Source of the DNA: Pseudomonas baltica
Lineage (GTDB): Bacteria > Pseudomonadota > Gammaproteobacteria > Pseudomonadales > Pseudomonadaceae
Direction: 5' to 3'
NCBI RefSeq assembly: GCF_031880315.1
Contig: NZ_CP134771.1
Span: 1,054,001-1,118,000 of the forward strand
Length of the DNA: 64,000 nt
This document shows, in pieces, positions 27,525-36,224 of this stretch. The stretch's first letter is position 1. The number at the start of each line of letters is the position of its first letter. The notes beneath the pieces were generated by a model, which was not told where the DNA came from, searched no databases, and was given only the letters and a program-made list of their open reading frames with translations. The translations under genes and the position numbers were made by a program.

Positions 27525-28496
27525 TCAGGGCGTGGCTGGCGCCGACGAGATGGCCGGGCCATTCGGCGCGGCAATCTCGACCGGCATACCATCTTCCGCC
27601 GCGATCACATCGCGCATGGTGTCCCAGTTCATGTTCAGACTGCCGGCCAGGTCCTTGCGATTGAGCAAGGCATTGACCACGGCGGCGTGCTTGTCTTCGT
27701 GGGACGGATCACCTTTGGCGTCCAGCGGCGTGTGCGCCTCGAGATAGATTTTGCCAGCGCTGATGCCGAACTTGTACGGCTCGTTGATGATGCGCACCGG
27801 CGTACCGACTGGCACCATGGTCGCCAGCTCGAGCACGTTGTTGTTGTACATGCGGAAGCAGCCATGACTGGTGCGCATGCCGATGCCGAACTTCTTGTTG
27901 GAACCATGGATCAGGTAACCGGGCAAGCCCAGACCGAACTTGAACGGCCCCAGCGGGTTGTCCGGACCGGCCGGCACCACGTTAGGCAACGGATCGCCAT
28001 CGGCCAGGTGCTCGGCCTTTACCGACGCCGGTGGCGTCCAGGTCGGGTTCGGGGTTTTGGCGGTGATCTTGGTCAGGCCGATCGGCGACCCCCAGCCATC
28101 CCGGCCGATGCCGATAGGGTAAGTGCGCACCACATTCTGCCCCTTGGGGTAGTAGTACATGCGGTACTCGGCCAGGTTGATGACGATACCTTCCCGTGGG
28201 CCCGGTGGCAGAATGAAGCGCGTCGGCAGCACGATCTGGGTACCGGCGCCGGGCAACCAGGCGTCGACACCCGGGTTGGCGGCGATCATTTCCAGGTAGC
28301 CCAGATCGAAGGTGGTGCCCAGATCGGCAAAGGTGTCTTCGTACTTGGCCTTGATCACCTGGACCTGGCCAACGATGTCTTCGCCCGGCGGCGGCAAGGG
28401 AAACTCCAGCGCCATGGCCGACGTAGCAGACAGGGCACCCGACAAGGCAGCCGTCAGGGAAAGAGCGCGGGTGACGACGGAAAAGCGCGGCAACAT
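27525..28496 (-). CDS. L,D-transpeptidase (YkuD/ErfK family)
   Basis: A 323-residue periplasmic enzyme that forms 3-3 peptidoglycan crosslinks or joins a lipoprotein to the wall. A signal peptide occupies about the first 30 residues (ALSLTAALSGALSATSAMA). The catalytic domain has the diagnostic HGSNKKFGIG and RTSHGCFRM motifs with the active-site Cys. The start at 28496 (MLPRFSVVTRAL) opens the signal peptide; upstream in-frame codons to 28547 lack support. Its neighbour oprI has a C-terminal Lys suitable for attachment, so this protein may be the OprI-anchoring enzyme; that is an inference from location. Confidence 0.93.
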   Translation of the reverse strand: MLPRFSVVTRALSLTAALSGALSATSAMALEFPLPPPGEDIVGQVQVIKAKYEDTFADLGTTFDLGYLEMIAANPGVDAWLPGAGTQIVLPTRFILPPGPREGIVINLAEYRMYYYPKGQNVVRTYPIGIGRDGWGSPIGLTKITAKTPNPTWTPPASVKAEHLADGDPLPNVVPAGPDNPLGPFKFGLGLPGYLIHGSNKKFGIGMRTSHGCFRMYNNNVLELATMVPVGTPVRIINEPYKFGISAGKIYLEAHTPLDAKGDPSHEDKHAAVVNALLNRKDLAGSLNMNWDTMRDVIAAEDGMPVEIAAPNGPAISSAPATP

Positions 28497-28607
28497 CCGG
28501 AAAATCCTTCGCAAATCATTCGGGAGGGCAAAACCGCGATTGTACACTGCCGCCCGGCTGTCCGGGAGGCCGCCGAGCAGCCCCGAGGGCGCCCTGCATG
28601 AAACTTT

Positions 28608-28901
28608 TTACAACTCCGACTGCAGCTCCGGCCAGATCGGCCGCGTGCCCTTGCGTTGCGCCATCAGAATCGCTCGGCACAGGCGGCACAGGCGCTGGTC
28701 ACGATAAATGGCCTTGGCCACCCCGGACCATCGAGGTTGCGCCGGCAACAAGGTGCCGCACAGGGTGCGGTCGATCGAACCGCCCAGCTCCAGCTGCCGG
28801 GCAACCATATGCACACGACTTTCCTGGCACGCGAACAGGTCGAGCTGCTCATCGGGCTCGATCAGTTGATAGGCAAAGAGTGACCAGGCAGGACGCGGCA
28901 T
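28608..28901 (-). CDS. conserved hypothetical protein with CxxC-type cysteines
   Basis: A 97-residue protein of unknown function. Six cysteines are present, with a CRLCR pair near residue 77 and single cysteines at LFACQES and RTLCGT, an arrangement that could bind a metal such as zinc. No signal peptide or membrane helix is visible. The start at 28901 (MPRPAWSLFAYQ) has GGAG six bases upstream; a TTG at 28913 is an alternative. It is followed 92 bases before by tesA, all on the minus strand with the L,D-transpeptidase. Coding is supported by the ribosome-binding site, codon use and position among genes of the same strand. Confidence 0.7.
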   Translation of the reverse strand: MPRPAWSLFAYQLIEPDEQLDLFACQESRVHMVARQLELGGSIDRTLCGTLLPAQPRWSGVAKAIYRDQRLCRLCRAILMAQRKGTRPIWPELQSEL

Positions 28902-28993
28902 CAGGGGCTCCAAATCGGGGGCGCCACATTAGCCGAAAGGGCCCGCATAGAAAAGGGCCTCATCGGCAAATATACGCACCCGACCAAACCGCC

Positions 28994-29599
28994 CTACAAC
29001 AAAGGCTTGAGCACCGGCCAGACATTATCCAGCAACATGCCCTGAGCCCCCACGGCCGGGTGCAGACCATCCGCTTGCATGAGCGCCGGCACCCCCCCTA
29101 TGCCCTGAAGAAAAAACGGCACCAGGGCCACGGACTTTTGCTGTGCCAGATCGGGATAGACCTTGGCGAAAGCATCGGTATAGCGTTTGCCGTAGTTGGG
29201 CGGCAGTTGCATGCCCAGCAGCAGCACCTTGGCACCGACGCCCTTGGCACTGTCGATCATCATTGAAAGGTTTTGTTGCAATTGCGCGGGCGGCTGACCG
29301 CGCAAGCCATCGTTGCCGCCGAGTTCAAGAATCACCAGGTCCGGCTTGTTGGCTGCAAGGAGCGGCGCCAGCCGCGCCTGGGCCCCGCCACTGGTGTCGC
29401 CGGTGATCGACGCATTGATCACTTTATCGCTGAAACCCTCGCGCTCAAGCCGTTGCTGCAACAGGGCAACCCAGCCCTTGGAGGTATCCAGTCCGAAACC
29501 GGCACTGATACTATCGCCCACGATCAGGACTGTACCCGCCGCGGCATTCTGCGCCAGACACATCAAGGCCAGGCCAGCACTCATCAACCAGACACGCAT
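28994..29599 (-). CDS. tesA: SGNH-type arylesterase / acyl-CoA thioesterase I
   Basis: A 201-residue periplasmic esterase. A signal peptide covers residues 1-21. The SGNH blocks are in place: GDSIS with nucleophile Ser30, Gly in the ITGDTSGG block, GGND in block III and DGLHP with the catalytic Asp-His near the end. E. coli TesA and the P. aeruginosa homologue hydrolyse acyl thioesters and aryl esters. The gene is divergent from an ABC exporter of the YbbA/YbbP type, exactly the arrangement of tesA-ybbAP in E. coli. Only 11 bases separate the two start codons, so promoters must overlap the coding parts. Confidence 0.94.
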   Translation of the reverse strand: MRVWLMSAGLALMCLAQNAAAGTVLIVGDSISAGFGLDTSKGWVALLQQRLEREGFSDKVINASITGDTSGGAQARLAPLLAANKPDLVILELGGNDGLRGQPPAQLQQNLSMMIDSAKGVGAKVLLLGMQLPPNYGKRYTDAFAKVYPDLAQQKSVALVPFFLQGIGGVPALMQADGLHPAVGAQGMLLDNVWPVLKPLL

Positions 29600-29610
29600 C
29601 GGGAATCTCC

Positions 29611-30297
29611 ATGACCACTAGTAGCATTCTCACCGCACAGGATCTGAGCAAGGTCGTGCCCAGCGCGGAAGGCGAACTGACCATCCTGCACCATCTCTCC
29701 CTGGATTTGAAGCGAGGCGACAGCCTGGCCATCGTCGGCGCCTCCGGCTCGGGCAAATCGACCCTGCTGGGCCTGCTCGCTGGCCTCGACCTGCCCAGTG
29801 CCGGGCGCGTGACCCTGGCCGGCCGCGACCTGAGCACCCTGGATGAAGACCAGCGCGCACGCGTGCGGGCCGAACATGTCGGCTTCGTGTTCCAGTCGTT
29901 CCAACTGCTCGACAGCCTCAATGCTCTGGAAAACGTCATGCTGCCGCTCGAACTGGACGGCCGCAGCGACGCCCGCGAACGCGCCCGCGGCCTGCTCGAA
30001 CGGGTCGGCCTGGGCGCGCGCCTGAGCCACTCGCCGCGCCAGTTGTCCGGCGGCGAACAACAGCGTGTGGCCATCGCCCGCGCCTTTGCCGCCGAGCCCG
30101 ATGTGCTGTTCGCCGACGAACCTACCGGCAACCTCGACAGCCATACCGGTGAACGCATCAGCGACTTGTTGTTCGAACTCAACAAGGAGCGCGGCACGAC
30201 CCTGGTGCTGGTCACCCACGACGAGCGCCTCGCGCACCGCTGCCACCGCCTGATTCGCCTGGACGCCGGACGTCTGGTCGCCCCTCTGGAGCCTTGA
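29611..30297 (+). CDS. ABC transporter ATP-binding protein (YbbA/LolD type)
   Basis: A 228-residue ATPase of the MacB/LolD group. Walker A (GASGSGKST), the Q-loop (FVFQSFQLLD), signature (LSGGEQQRVAIARA), Walker B (VLFADEPTG) and the H-loop (LVTHDERLA) are all intact. It partners with the permease encoded directly after it; the ATG of that gene overlaps this TGA. Systems of this type usually move hydrophobic molecules or extract lipoproteins; the YbbA-YbbP substrate is not settled. Start ATG at 29611. Confidence 0.93.
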   Translation: MTTSSILTAQDLSKVVPSAEGELTILHHLSLDLKRGDSLAIVGASGSGKSTLLGLLAGLDLPSAGRVTLAGRDLSTLDEDQRARVRAEHVGFVFQSFQLLDSLNALENVMLPLELDGRSDARERARGLLERVGLGARLSHSPRQLSGGEQQRVAIARAFAAEPDVLFADEPTGNLDSHTGERISDLLFELNKERGTTLVLVTHDERLAHRCHRLIRLDAGRLVAPLEP

Positions 30298-32801
30298 TGA
30301 CTCGCCTGCCCTTGCCGCGTCTGTTCAGCCTCGCCCTGCGCCAACTGTTGCGCGACGCCCGCTCCGGCGAGCTGCGCGTGCTGTTTTTCGCCCTGCTGGT
30401 GGCCGTCACCGCCAGCACCGCCATCGGCTATTTCGGTGCTCGCCTCAATGGCGCCATGCTGCTGCGCGCGACCGAATTCCTCGGCGCCGACCTGGTGCTG
30501 CAAGGCTCCGGCGCGGCGCGCCCCGAACAGCTGCAGGCACCGACACTGGCGCATGCGCGGGTGGCGGAGTTCACCAGTGTGATCGCCACCGATACCGGCA
30601 TCCAGCTGTCGAGCATCAAGGCGGTCGACAACCAGTACCCGCTGCGCGGCGAACTCAAAAGCGCTGCCCAGCCGTATGGCGTCGAAACCGCCGGCAATCG
30701 TCCCGCGCCCGGTGAGGCCTGGGTCGAGCCGCGCCTGCTGGCGGCCCTGAACCTGAAGATCGGCGACAGCATCGACGTCGGCCAGAAGACCCTGCGCCTG
30801 AGCCGGGTGCTGACGTACGAGCCGGACCGCGCCGGCAACTTCTACAGCCTGACGCCTCGGGTGATGATCAACCTTGATGATTTGCCCGCGACCGGCATCA
30901 TCCAGCCGGGCAGCCGAGTCACCTATCGCGAACTCTGGAGTGGCCAGGCCGAATCCGTGGCGGCCTGGCGCCAGGCGTTGTCCGAACACCTGGACCCCAA
31001 TCAACGCCTGCTCGACTCCCGCGACAGCAACCAGCAGATCGGCGGCGCCCTGGGCAAGGCCGAACGCTACCTGAACATGGCGAGCCTGGTGGCAGTCCTG
31101 CTGGCCGGCGTTGCGGTGGCGCTGTCGGCCAGCCGCTATGCCATGCGCCGCTTCGATGCCAGCGCACTGTTACGCTGCCTGGGATTGTCGCGGCGCGAGG
31201 TTATGCTGTTGTTCTGCATTCAATTGGCGGTGCTCGGCGGCCTGGCCTGCTTCGCCGGCGCCTTGCTGGGCTGGGTCGCGCAACTGGGGTTGTTCGCCCT
31301 GCTGCAAGGCCTGCTGCCAGGCACCTTGCCCGCAGGTGGCGCGCTGCCGGCACTGGCAGGCATCGCCACCGGCCTGGTCGCCCTCGCCGGTTTCGCCTTG
31401 CCGCCATTGGCCGGGCTGGGCCGGGTTCCGCCGTTGCGCGTGCTACGTCGAGACATGCTGCCTGTCGCCACCAGCACCTGGGCCACCTACGGCGTCGCCT
31501 TGCTGGCCCTGGGGCTGATCATGTGGCGGCTGAGCCTCGACTTGCTGTTGACCTTCGCCCTGCTCGGCGGCGGCCTGATCGCCGCCCTGGTGCTGGGCGG
31601 CCTGTTGCTGCTGGGCTTGCAAAACCTGCGCCGCATGCTGGTCGATGCCCCCCTGCCATGGCGCCTGGGTCTGGGGCAGTTGCTGCGCCATCCCCTCGCG
31701 GCTGCCGGTCAGGCATTGGCATTCGGCTTGATCCTGCTGTCAATGGCGCTGATCGCACTGCTGCGCGGCGAGCTGTTGGACACTTGGCAAAACCAGTTGC
31801 CCAAGGATGCGCCGAATTATTTCGTGCTCAATATCCTGCCCGCCGAAAAGCAGGCCTTCGCCGATCATCTGCGCGATATCTCCGCGCACGCTGCGCCCTT
31901 GTATCCGATCGTGCCGGGCCGCCTGACGACCATCAATGGCAAACCCGTAGCCGAGCTCGTCACCGCCGATTCGCGCGGCGAAAACGCCACGCAACGGGAC
32001 CTGAGCCTGACGTGGTCCGCCGACCTCCCCAGCGGCAACCGCATTACGGCCGGGCAATGGTGGAGCACCACCACTGCGGCGAACGCCAGCGATGTGCCGG
32101 GCGTATCGGTCGAAGCGAAACTGGCCGACAGCCTGAAGCTCAAGGTGGGCGACACCCTGACTTTCAACGTCGCTGGCATGATCCGCGACGTCAAGGTCAC
32201 CAGCTTGCGGGACGTCAGCTGGGACAACTTCCAGCCCAACTTTTTCATGATCTTCCAGCCCGGCACCCTCAAGGACCTGCCGACTACCTACCTCACCAGC
32301 TTCTACCTGGCGCCCGGTCACGACCAGCAAATCGTCGAACTGGCCCGGGCCTTTCCGGCGGCGACGCTGTTGCAAGTCGAGGCCTTGCTTGAACAACTGC
32401 GCAGCATTCTGGCCCAGGTCACCCTGGCGGTAGAGTACGTATTGCTGTTCGTGCTGGCGGCGGGCATGACCGTTCTGTTCTCGGGCTTGCAGGCGACCCT
32501 CGACGAACGCATCCGCCAAGGTGCACTGCTGCGGGCACTGGGCGCGGAGCGGCGGTTGCTGGTCAAGGCGCGGCGTATCGAATTCGGCCTGCTGGGCGCC
32601 GCCAGTGGCTTGCTCGCGGCATTGGGTACCGAGCTGATCAGCTGGGTGCTGTACCGCTTCGCCTTCCACCTGCAATGGAGCCCGCACCCTTGGCTGCTGG
32701 TATTGCCGCTGATAGGCGCACTGCTGATCGGCGGGGCCGGTATATTCGGCACACGCCGGGCACTCAATGCCAGCCCGTTGACGGTGCTACGTGAAGGTTA
32801 A
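30297..32801 (+). CDS. ABC transporter permease with two FtsX domains (YbbP-like)
   Basis: An 834-residue inner membrane protein. An N-terminal helix (about 25-45) and a large periplasmic MacB-like domain precede a first FtsX permease domain (about 260-420); further helices, a second periplasmic domain and a last FtsX set (ILAQVTLAVEYVLLFVLAAG onward) complete the usual ten-helix layout of the YbbP/LolE-like group. It overlaps the ATPase gene by one base (TGATG). With TesA encoded divergently, a link to lipid or ester handling is possible but unproven. Confidence 0.92.
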   Translation: MTRLPLPRLFSLALRQLLRDARSGELRVLFFALLVAVTASTAIGYFGARLNGAMLLRATEFLGADLVLQGSGAARPEQLQAPTLAHARVAEFTSVIATDTGIQLSSIKAVDNQYPLRGELKSAAQPYGVETAGNRPAPGEAWVEPRLLAALNLKIGDSIDVGQKTLRLSRVLTYEPDRAGNFYSLTPRVMINLDDLPATGIIQPGSRVTYRELWSGQAESVAAWRQALSEHLDPNQRLLDSRDSNQQIGGALGKAERYLNMASLVAVLLAGVAVALSASRYAMRRFDASALLRCLGLSRREVMLLFCIQLAVLGGLACFAGALLGWVAQLGLFALLQGLLPGTLPAGGALPALAGIATGLVALAGFALPPLAGLGRVPPLRVLRRDMLPVATSTWATYGVALLALGLIMWRLSLDLLLTFALLGGGLIAALVLGGLLLLGLQNLRRMLVDAPLPWRLGLGQLLRHPLAAAGQALAFGLILLSMALIALLRGELLDTWQNQLPKDAPNYFVLNILPAEKQAFADHLRDISAHAAPLYPIVPGRLTTINGKPVAELVTADSRGENATQRDLSLTWSADLPSGNRITAGQWWSTTTAANASDVPGVSVEAKLADSLKLKVGDTLTFNVAGMIRDVKVTSLRDVSWDNFQPNFFMIFQPGTLKDLPTTYLTSFYLAPGHDQQIVELARAFPAATLLQVEALLEQLRSILAQVTLAVEYVLLFVLAAGMTVLFSGLQATLDERIRQGALLRALGAERRLLVKARRIEFGLLGAASGLLAALGTELISWVLYRFAFHLQWSPHPWLLVLPLIGALLIGGAGIFGTRRALNASPLTVLREG

Positions 32802-32810
32802 GGACAGGTC

Positions 32811-33308
32811 GTGAGCGAGAACAAGGTTTTCAGTACCAAGATCATTACCCGCGAGGGCCATGAAGCTCTGAAAAAAGAGCTGGACTACCTGTGGCGCGAA
32901 TATCGCCCGGAAATAACGCAAAAGGTCGCGTGGGCGGCTTCGCTTGGCGATCGCAGCGAGAATGCCGATTACCAGTACAACAAAAAACTGCTGCGCGAAA
33001 TCGACCGCCGCGTGCGCTACCTGCGCAAACGCCTTGAAGACATGCGGGTTGTCGACTACGCGCCGGAACAGGAAGGTCGGGTGTTTTTCGGTGCCTGGGT
33101 GGAGATCGAGAACGAAGCCGGCGAAACCAAACGCTTTCGTGTGGTCGGCTACGACGAGATCTACCAGCGCATGGACTATATCTCGATCGATTCACCCATG
33201 GCCCGAGCGCTGCTCAAAAAGCAGGTTGACGACGAAGCCATGGTGCAGACACCTACCGGGGAGGTCTGCTGGTGGATCACCTTGATCGAGTACAACAAGG
33301 CGCAGTGA
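32811..33308 (+). CDS. greB: transcription elongation factor GreB
   Basis: A 165-residue factor that reactivates backtracked RNA polymerase by stimulating transcript cleavage. The N-terminal coiled coil carries the acidic tip (AASLGDRSENADYQYNKK with D and E at the tip), followed by the FKBP-like domain (RVVGYDEIY, SPMARALLKK). Basic residues around RRVRYLRKRL favour GreB over GreA. The start is GTG at 32811 with AGGAC upstream. It begins nine bases after the permease gene and may share its transcript. Its stop codon directly abuts the stop of the next, convergent gene. Confidence 0.95.
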   Translation: MSENKVFSTKIITREGHEALKKELDYLWREYRPEITQKVAWAASLGDRSENADYQYNKKLLREIDRRVRYLRKRLEDMRVVDYAPEQEGRVFFGAWVEIENEAGETKRFRVVGYDEIYQRMDYISIDSPMARALLKKQVDDEAMVQTPTGEVCWWITLIEYNKAQ

Positions 33309-33617
33309 TCAACCCAACGTGATCAAGCCCTGCCGGGCGATGCGGGTGATGTGCCCCAACACGTCTTCGCGTTGCTCGGCGCTGGGCGCCTGGACCACGG
33401 CCAGATCGAAGCGATCAGTGGCGAACCCGGCCAGGGCGCTGGCGTCATCGGTGAACTGGATCAGGAAGGCGCTGGGCTTGCCGCCGCGTCGCGGCCAGCC
33501 ATCGAGGCAGCGCAGCAGGGTCGGCTGGTGACTGCCAGCAAGAAGGATGCGGGGATTGCGGGCGACCGGGCTCGTAATGACAGGAGCCTTGGACAGGTCA
33601 GGGCGCAGGTTGCTCAT
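33309..33617 (-). CDS. conserved hypothetical protein
   Basis: A 102-residue soluble protein of unknown function. The N-terminal part (MSNLRPDLSKAPVITSP) is followed by an alternating strand/helix pattern (RILLAGSHQPTLLRCLDGWP, then FDLAVVQAPSAEQRED) that looks like a degenerate receiver-type or Rossmann-like half fold; no active residues can be named. The stop codon touches the greB stop with no gap. The start at 33617 is the first that gives this N-terminus; its ribosome-binding site is poor. Coding seems likely from codon use, but confidence is moderate. Confidence 0.6.
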   Translation of the reverse strand: MSNLRPDLSKAPVITSPVARNPRILLAGSHQPTLLRCLDGWPRRGGKPSAFLIQFTDDASALAGFATDRFDLAVVQAPSAEQREDVLGHITRIARQGLITLG

Positions 33618-33812
33618 GCGTGGGATCTCAGCCTCCAGATTCCGCTTGGCAGCGGTGGGAGGCAACACCGAACCAGCGCTTTAGCGGTATTTGACGAGCC
33701 TGTGGCCCATCGGCGCCCCGCAAGTAGCTGTTTAAATCGGCGCAAGTGGCAATGCTAGAGAAGCTGGCCTATGGCTGTCAACGACGAATCTGGAAACATC
33801 TTCGGCCATGTC

Positions 33813-33845
33813 GGCCTCTTCGCGGGGAGAGCCCGCGAAGAGGCC
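33813..33845. repeat. REP hairpin
   Basis: A perfect 14-bp inverted repeat, GGCCTCTTCGCGGG / CCCGCGAAGAGGCC, with loop GAGAG. This is the core of the common Pseudomonas REP sequence. It lies just downstream of the doxX stop codon and could serve as its 3'-end structure. Confidence 0.85.
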
Positions 33846-33864
33846 TGTGATACCTGGGCATCAT

Positions 33865-34311
33865 TCAAACGAAGACTCGGCGACCGATTACCCGATCCAG
33901 CGACAATTTGCCTGCGCCTTCGAGCAGCACCGCCACTGTACCGCCCAGCAGCGCCAAGGCGAATTCGTAGCCGTTGTTGGCCATGAACAAACCGTTATGG
34001 ATATGCACCGAGAGGATTGCCACCACCAGGGTAATCGACAACACCGCCGCCGCTGGCCGCACCAGCAAGCCGAATATCAACGCCAAACCACCGAAGAATT
34101 CCGCGCCACCCGACATCAAGGCCATCAGCAAGCCGGGCGCCAGGCCGATGCTCTCCATCCATTGTGCGGTGCCAGTCAGGCCATAGCCGCCAAACAGGCC
34201 GAACAGCTTCTGCGAGCCGTGGGCGGCGAAGATCACCCCGACGGCGATGCGCAGTGCGGTAATGCCCCAGTTGGCGCGGGTAGTCAGTACGGTTTTGATC
34301 AGTGTGTTCAT
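33865..34311 (-). CDS. DoxX family membrane protein
   Basis: A 148-residue inner membrane protein with four predicted helices (starting ALRIAVGVIFAAHGSQKLFG, then LLMALMSGGAEFFGGLALIF and AAAVLSITLVVAILSVHIH). The GSQKLFG and GxEFxGG motifs place it in the DoxX/SURF4-like family. Functions reported in the family range from redox homeostasis to quinone-linked roles; none can be assigned here. Start at 34311 (MNTLIKTVL). The gene appears monocistronic, followed by a REP hairpin. Confidence 0.88.
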   Translation of the reverse strand: MNTLIKTVLTTRANWGITALRIAVGVIFAAHGSQKLFGLFGGYGLTGTAQWMESIGLAPGLLMALMSGGAEFFGGLALIFGLLVRPAAAVLSITLVVAILSVHIHNGLFMANNGYEFALALLGGTVAVLLEGAGKLSLDRVIGRRVFV

Positions 34312-34427
34312 GGTGTGGCGTCCTGTATTCAATTCAAGTGAATGTCTGTGTTGGACGCCATATTAATCAAATATACAGATACTTAAAGCGCATTAAACGC
34401 AACATAACTATCGATAAAATTGATAGG

Positions 34428-35909
34428 TCAGCGTTCTGCCAGTTTCCGTCCCTGCGGCTCCAGGGATTCACGCTCGCGGTCGAAGGCCAGGAAATACTTG
34501 TTCACACTGTTGACGTAGCTCACGGGGCCCATGCCCACCTGTTCCATGGCCACGCGCTCGACCTGGAAGAACCAGCGGTCCGGGTTCAGGCCGCGCTTGC
34601 GGGCTTCGGCGCGCATTGCCTGGACGCGCTCCGGCCCAAGGTTGTACGCCGCCAGCACGAACGCCATGCGTTCGCGATCATTGAGTTTCTGGCTGGAGAA
34701 GAACTTGCGCTGCAGCATCGCCAGGTACTTGGCCCCGGCCTGCACATTGCCATCGACTTCCTGGATGTTGCCGACGCCGACCCGCTGCGCCGCCGCCGGG
34801 GTGATTTGCAACAATCCGGTGGCGCCGCCCGCGCCTCGAGCCGAAGGGTTGAGCGCCGATTCCTTGAACGCCAATGCGGCCAGATTCAACCAGTCCATGC
34901 CTTGCTGGTGCGCCGTGCGTTGCAGCAAAGGGCGCAATTGTTCGAGGCGTCGGCGATCTGCCGAGGCCAGCGGATAGTGGACCTTGTACAGGCGCGCGTA
35001 GGCTTTGACGAACGCCGTGTCCTGATCGGCCGGCACCTCGTAGGCGCCGACGAAGCGGTCCACCGTGGCACTGAGCAGCGGCGCATTGGCCCTGGTAAAC
35101 CAGCTGATATGGCCGGGGCTGTCGAGCGCGACCTTGCGCTGTAGACGCAGGTTGGGCATCACTTTCGCCCAGCGCTCGGCGATCGGCTGCTCGACGGCGG
35201 TGTAGGGATAGATACCGGCCTGGACCATCTCCAGCACGTCCTCGACCGCCAGGCTGCCATCGACCCACTCGACCTGCACCGGCCGCTGGTGTCGCTGCGC
35301 GAGCTTGTCGTTGATGGCCGTGATCGCCTCCCCCGCCGTACTGCCGGCTGGCAGCGCCAGGGTGCGCCCCGACAACTGCTCGATTCGGGTAAAGGTGCGC
35401 TCGCCCTTGTTGCCGACCACGATCATCGGCGCATGCTCGACCGTCGGTGCGCTCGCGGTCAGGCCCTGGGTTGCTGCCGCATCGACGCCTTCGCCGGGTG
35501 CCGCAACGTCGCCCTCACCGCGTTGCAAGGCAGCGAGCAGTTGCTCCTTGGGCTTGGGGATAAGCTTGAGATGGATGCGTTGCGCGGGGCTGGCATGGCC
35601 ATTGAGGTAGGTTTCGAAGGCGCGCAGGCGCAGATTCTCGACACCGATCAGCTTGCCGTCGACCTCGCCCGAACTGTTGCGGCTCTGGTTGACCAGCACG
35701 CGCAAGGTCTTGCTGCGCCGAATCTCGTCGAGATCGCGCACCTTGGCGGTGAGAGCCTTGTGCATGGCGACCTGACGAGGCGCGCCTTTGTGCCCTGCGG
35801 GCTTGTCATGCGCAGCGGCCGAATCGGCATGGGGTGCTGCCCCGGCCACCGCCGCCATAGGCAACAGCAAGCCCAGGCAAGCCAGGATCAAACGTGAGGG
35901 ACGCGTCAT
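34428..35909 (-). CDS. membrane-associated lytic transglycosylase, MltF-like
   Basis: A 493-residue periplasmic enzyme. A signal peptide covers residues 1-24. Next comes a periplasmic substrate-binding-protein-like (ABC/SBP_bac_3) domain at about 65-310 (SKTLRVLVNQSRNSS at its start), and then a lytic transglycosylase SLT domain at about 330-470 with catalytic Glu in FKESALNPSA and the motifs GLLQITPAAA and FVLAAYNLGP. This architecture is that of MltF, which cleaves peptidoglycan to anhydromuropeptides and whose first domain binds muropeptides allosterically. There is no lipobox. It begins with ATG at 35909, with GGAG seven bases upstream. Confidence 0.92.
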   Translation of the reverse strand: MTRPSRLILACLGLLLPMAAVAGAAPHADSAAAHDKPAGHKGAPRQVAMHKALTAKVRDLDEIRRSKTLRVLVNQSRNSSGEVDGKLIGVENLRLRAFETYLNGHASPAQRIHLKLIPKPKEQLLAALQRGEGDVAAPGEGVDAAATQGLTASAPTVEHAPMIVVGNKGERTFTRIEQLSGRTLALPAGSTAGEAITAINDKLAQRHQRPVQVEWVDGSLAVEDVLEMVQAGIYPYTAVEQPIAERWAKVMPNLRLQRKVALDSPGHISWFTRANAPLLSATVDRFVGAYEVPADQDTAFVKAYARLYKVHYPLASADRRRLEQLRPLLQRTAHQQGMDWLNLAALAFKESALNPSARGAGGATGLLQITPAAAQRVGVGNIQEVDGNVQAGAKYLAMLQRKFFSSQKLNDRERMAFVLAAYNLGPERVQAMRAEARKRGLNPDRWFFQVERVAMEQVGMGPVSYVNSVNKYFLAFDRERESLEPQGRKLAER

Positions 35910-36152
35910 CCGCTCTCCAGAAAAGTAGCCGGCTCCGTTCAGCGCACAAGGTTAGGTCGACCGTTGTCGTCGATAGCCAGGCCATCTACTTTCCCCGGGG
36001 CCGCTCAAATGCTGCAAAACGACGCAAGGCGCCACCAAAACCGCAACTTGCGGGCAGACTGGACCGGTGCCTGTGAACCTGGAGACCCCGACAGCGCCCT
36101 CCCGGCGCCGTAGCCATGGTCATGATTCGCCGCAACAGACCGCCATAACCTC

Positions 36153-36181
36153 TTGAAGTTCTTGGCTTTAATTAAAATTAT
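36153..36181 (+). promoter_or_regulatory. candidate promoter of tatD in a 315-base divergent region
   Basis: TTGAAG (36153-36158), 17 bases, AATTAT (36176-36181), 44 bases before tatD. The whole gap 35910-36224 separates tatD from the divergent transglycosylase gene and contains no supportable gene; its AT-rich part lies at 36150-36200. Inferred from sequence only. Confidence 0.3.
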
Positions 36182-36224
36182 CCAGCTCTGGTATGCTTTT
36201 CGGCCTCCTGCCTGAGGTAGCACC

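Noticed and set aside
34408..34426. AT-rich inverted repeat CTATC/GATAG after the lytic transglycosylase gene
   Set aside because: Stem is short and AT-rich, with no T-run; too weak to call a terminator.
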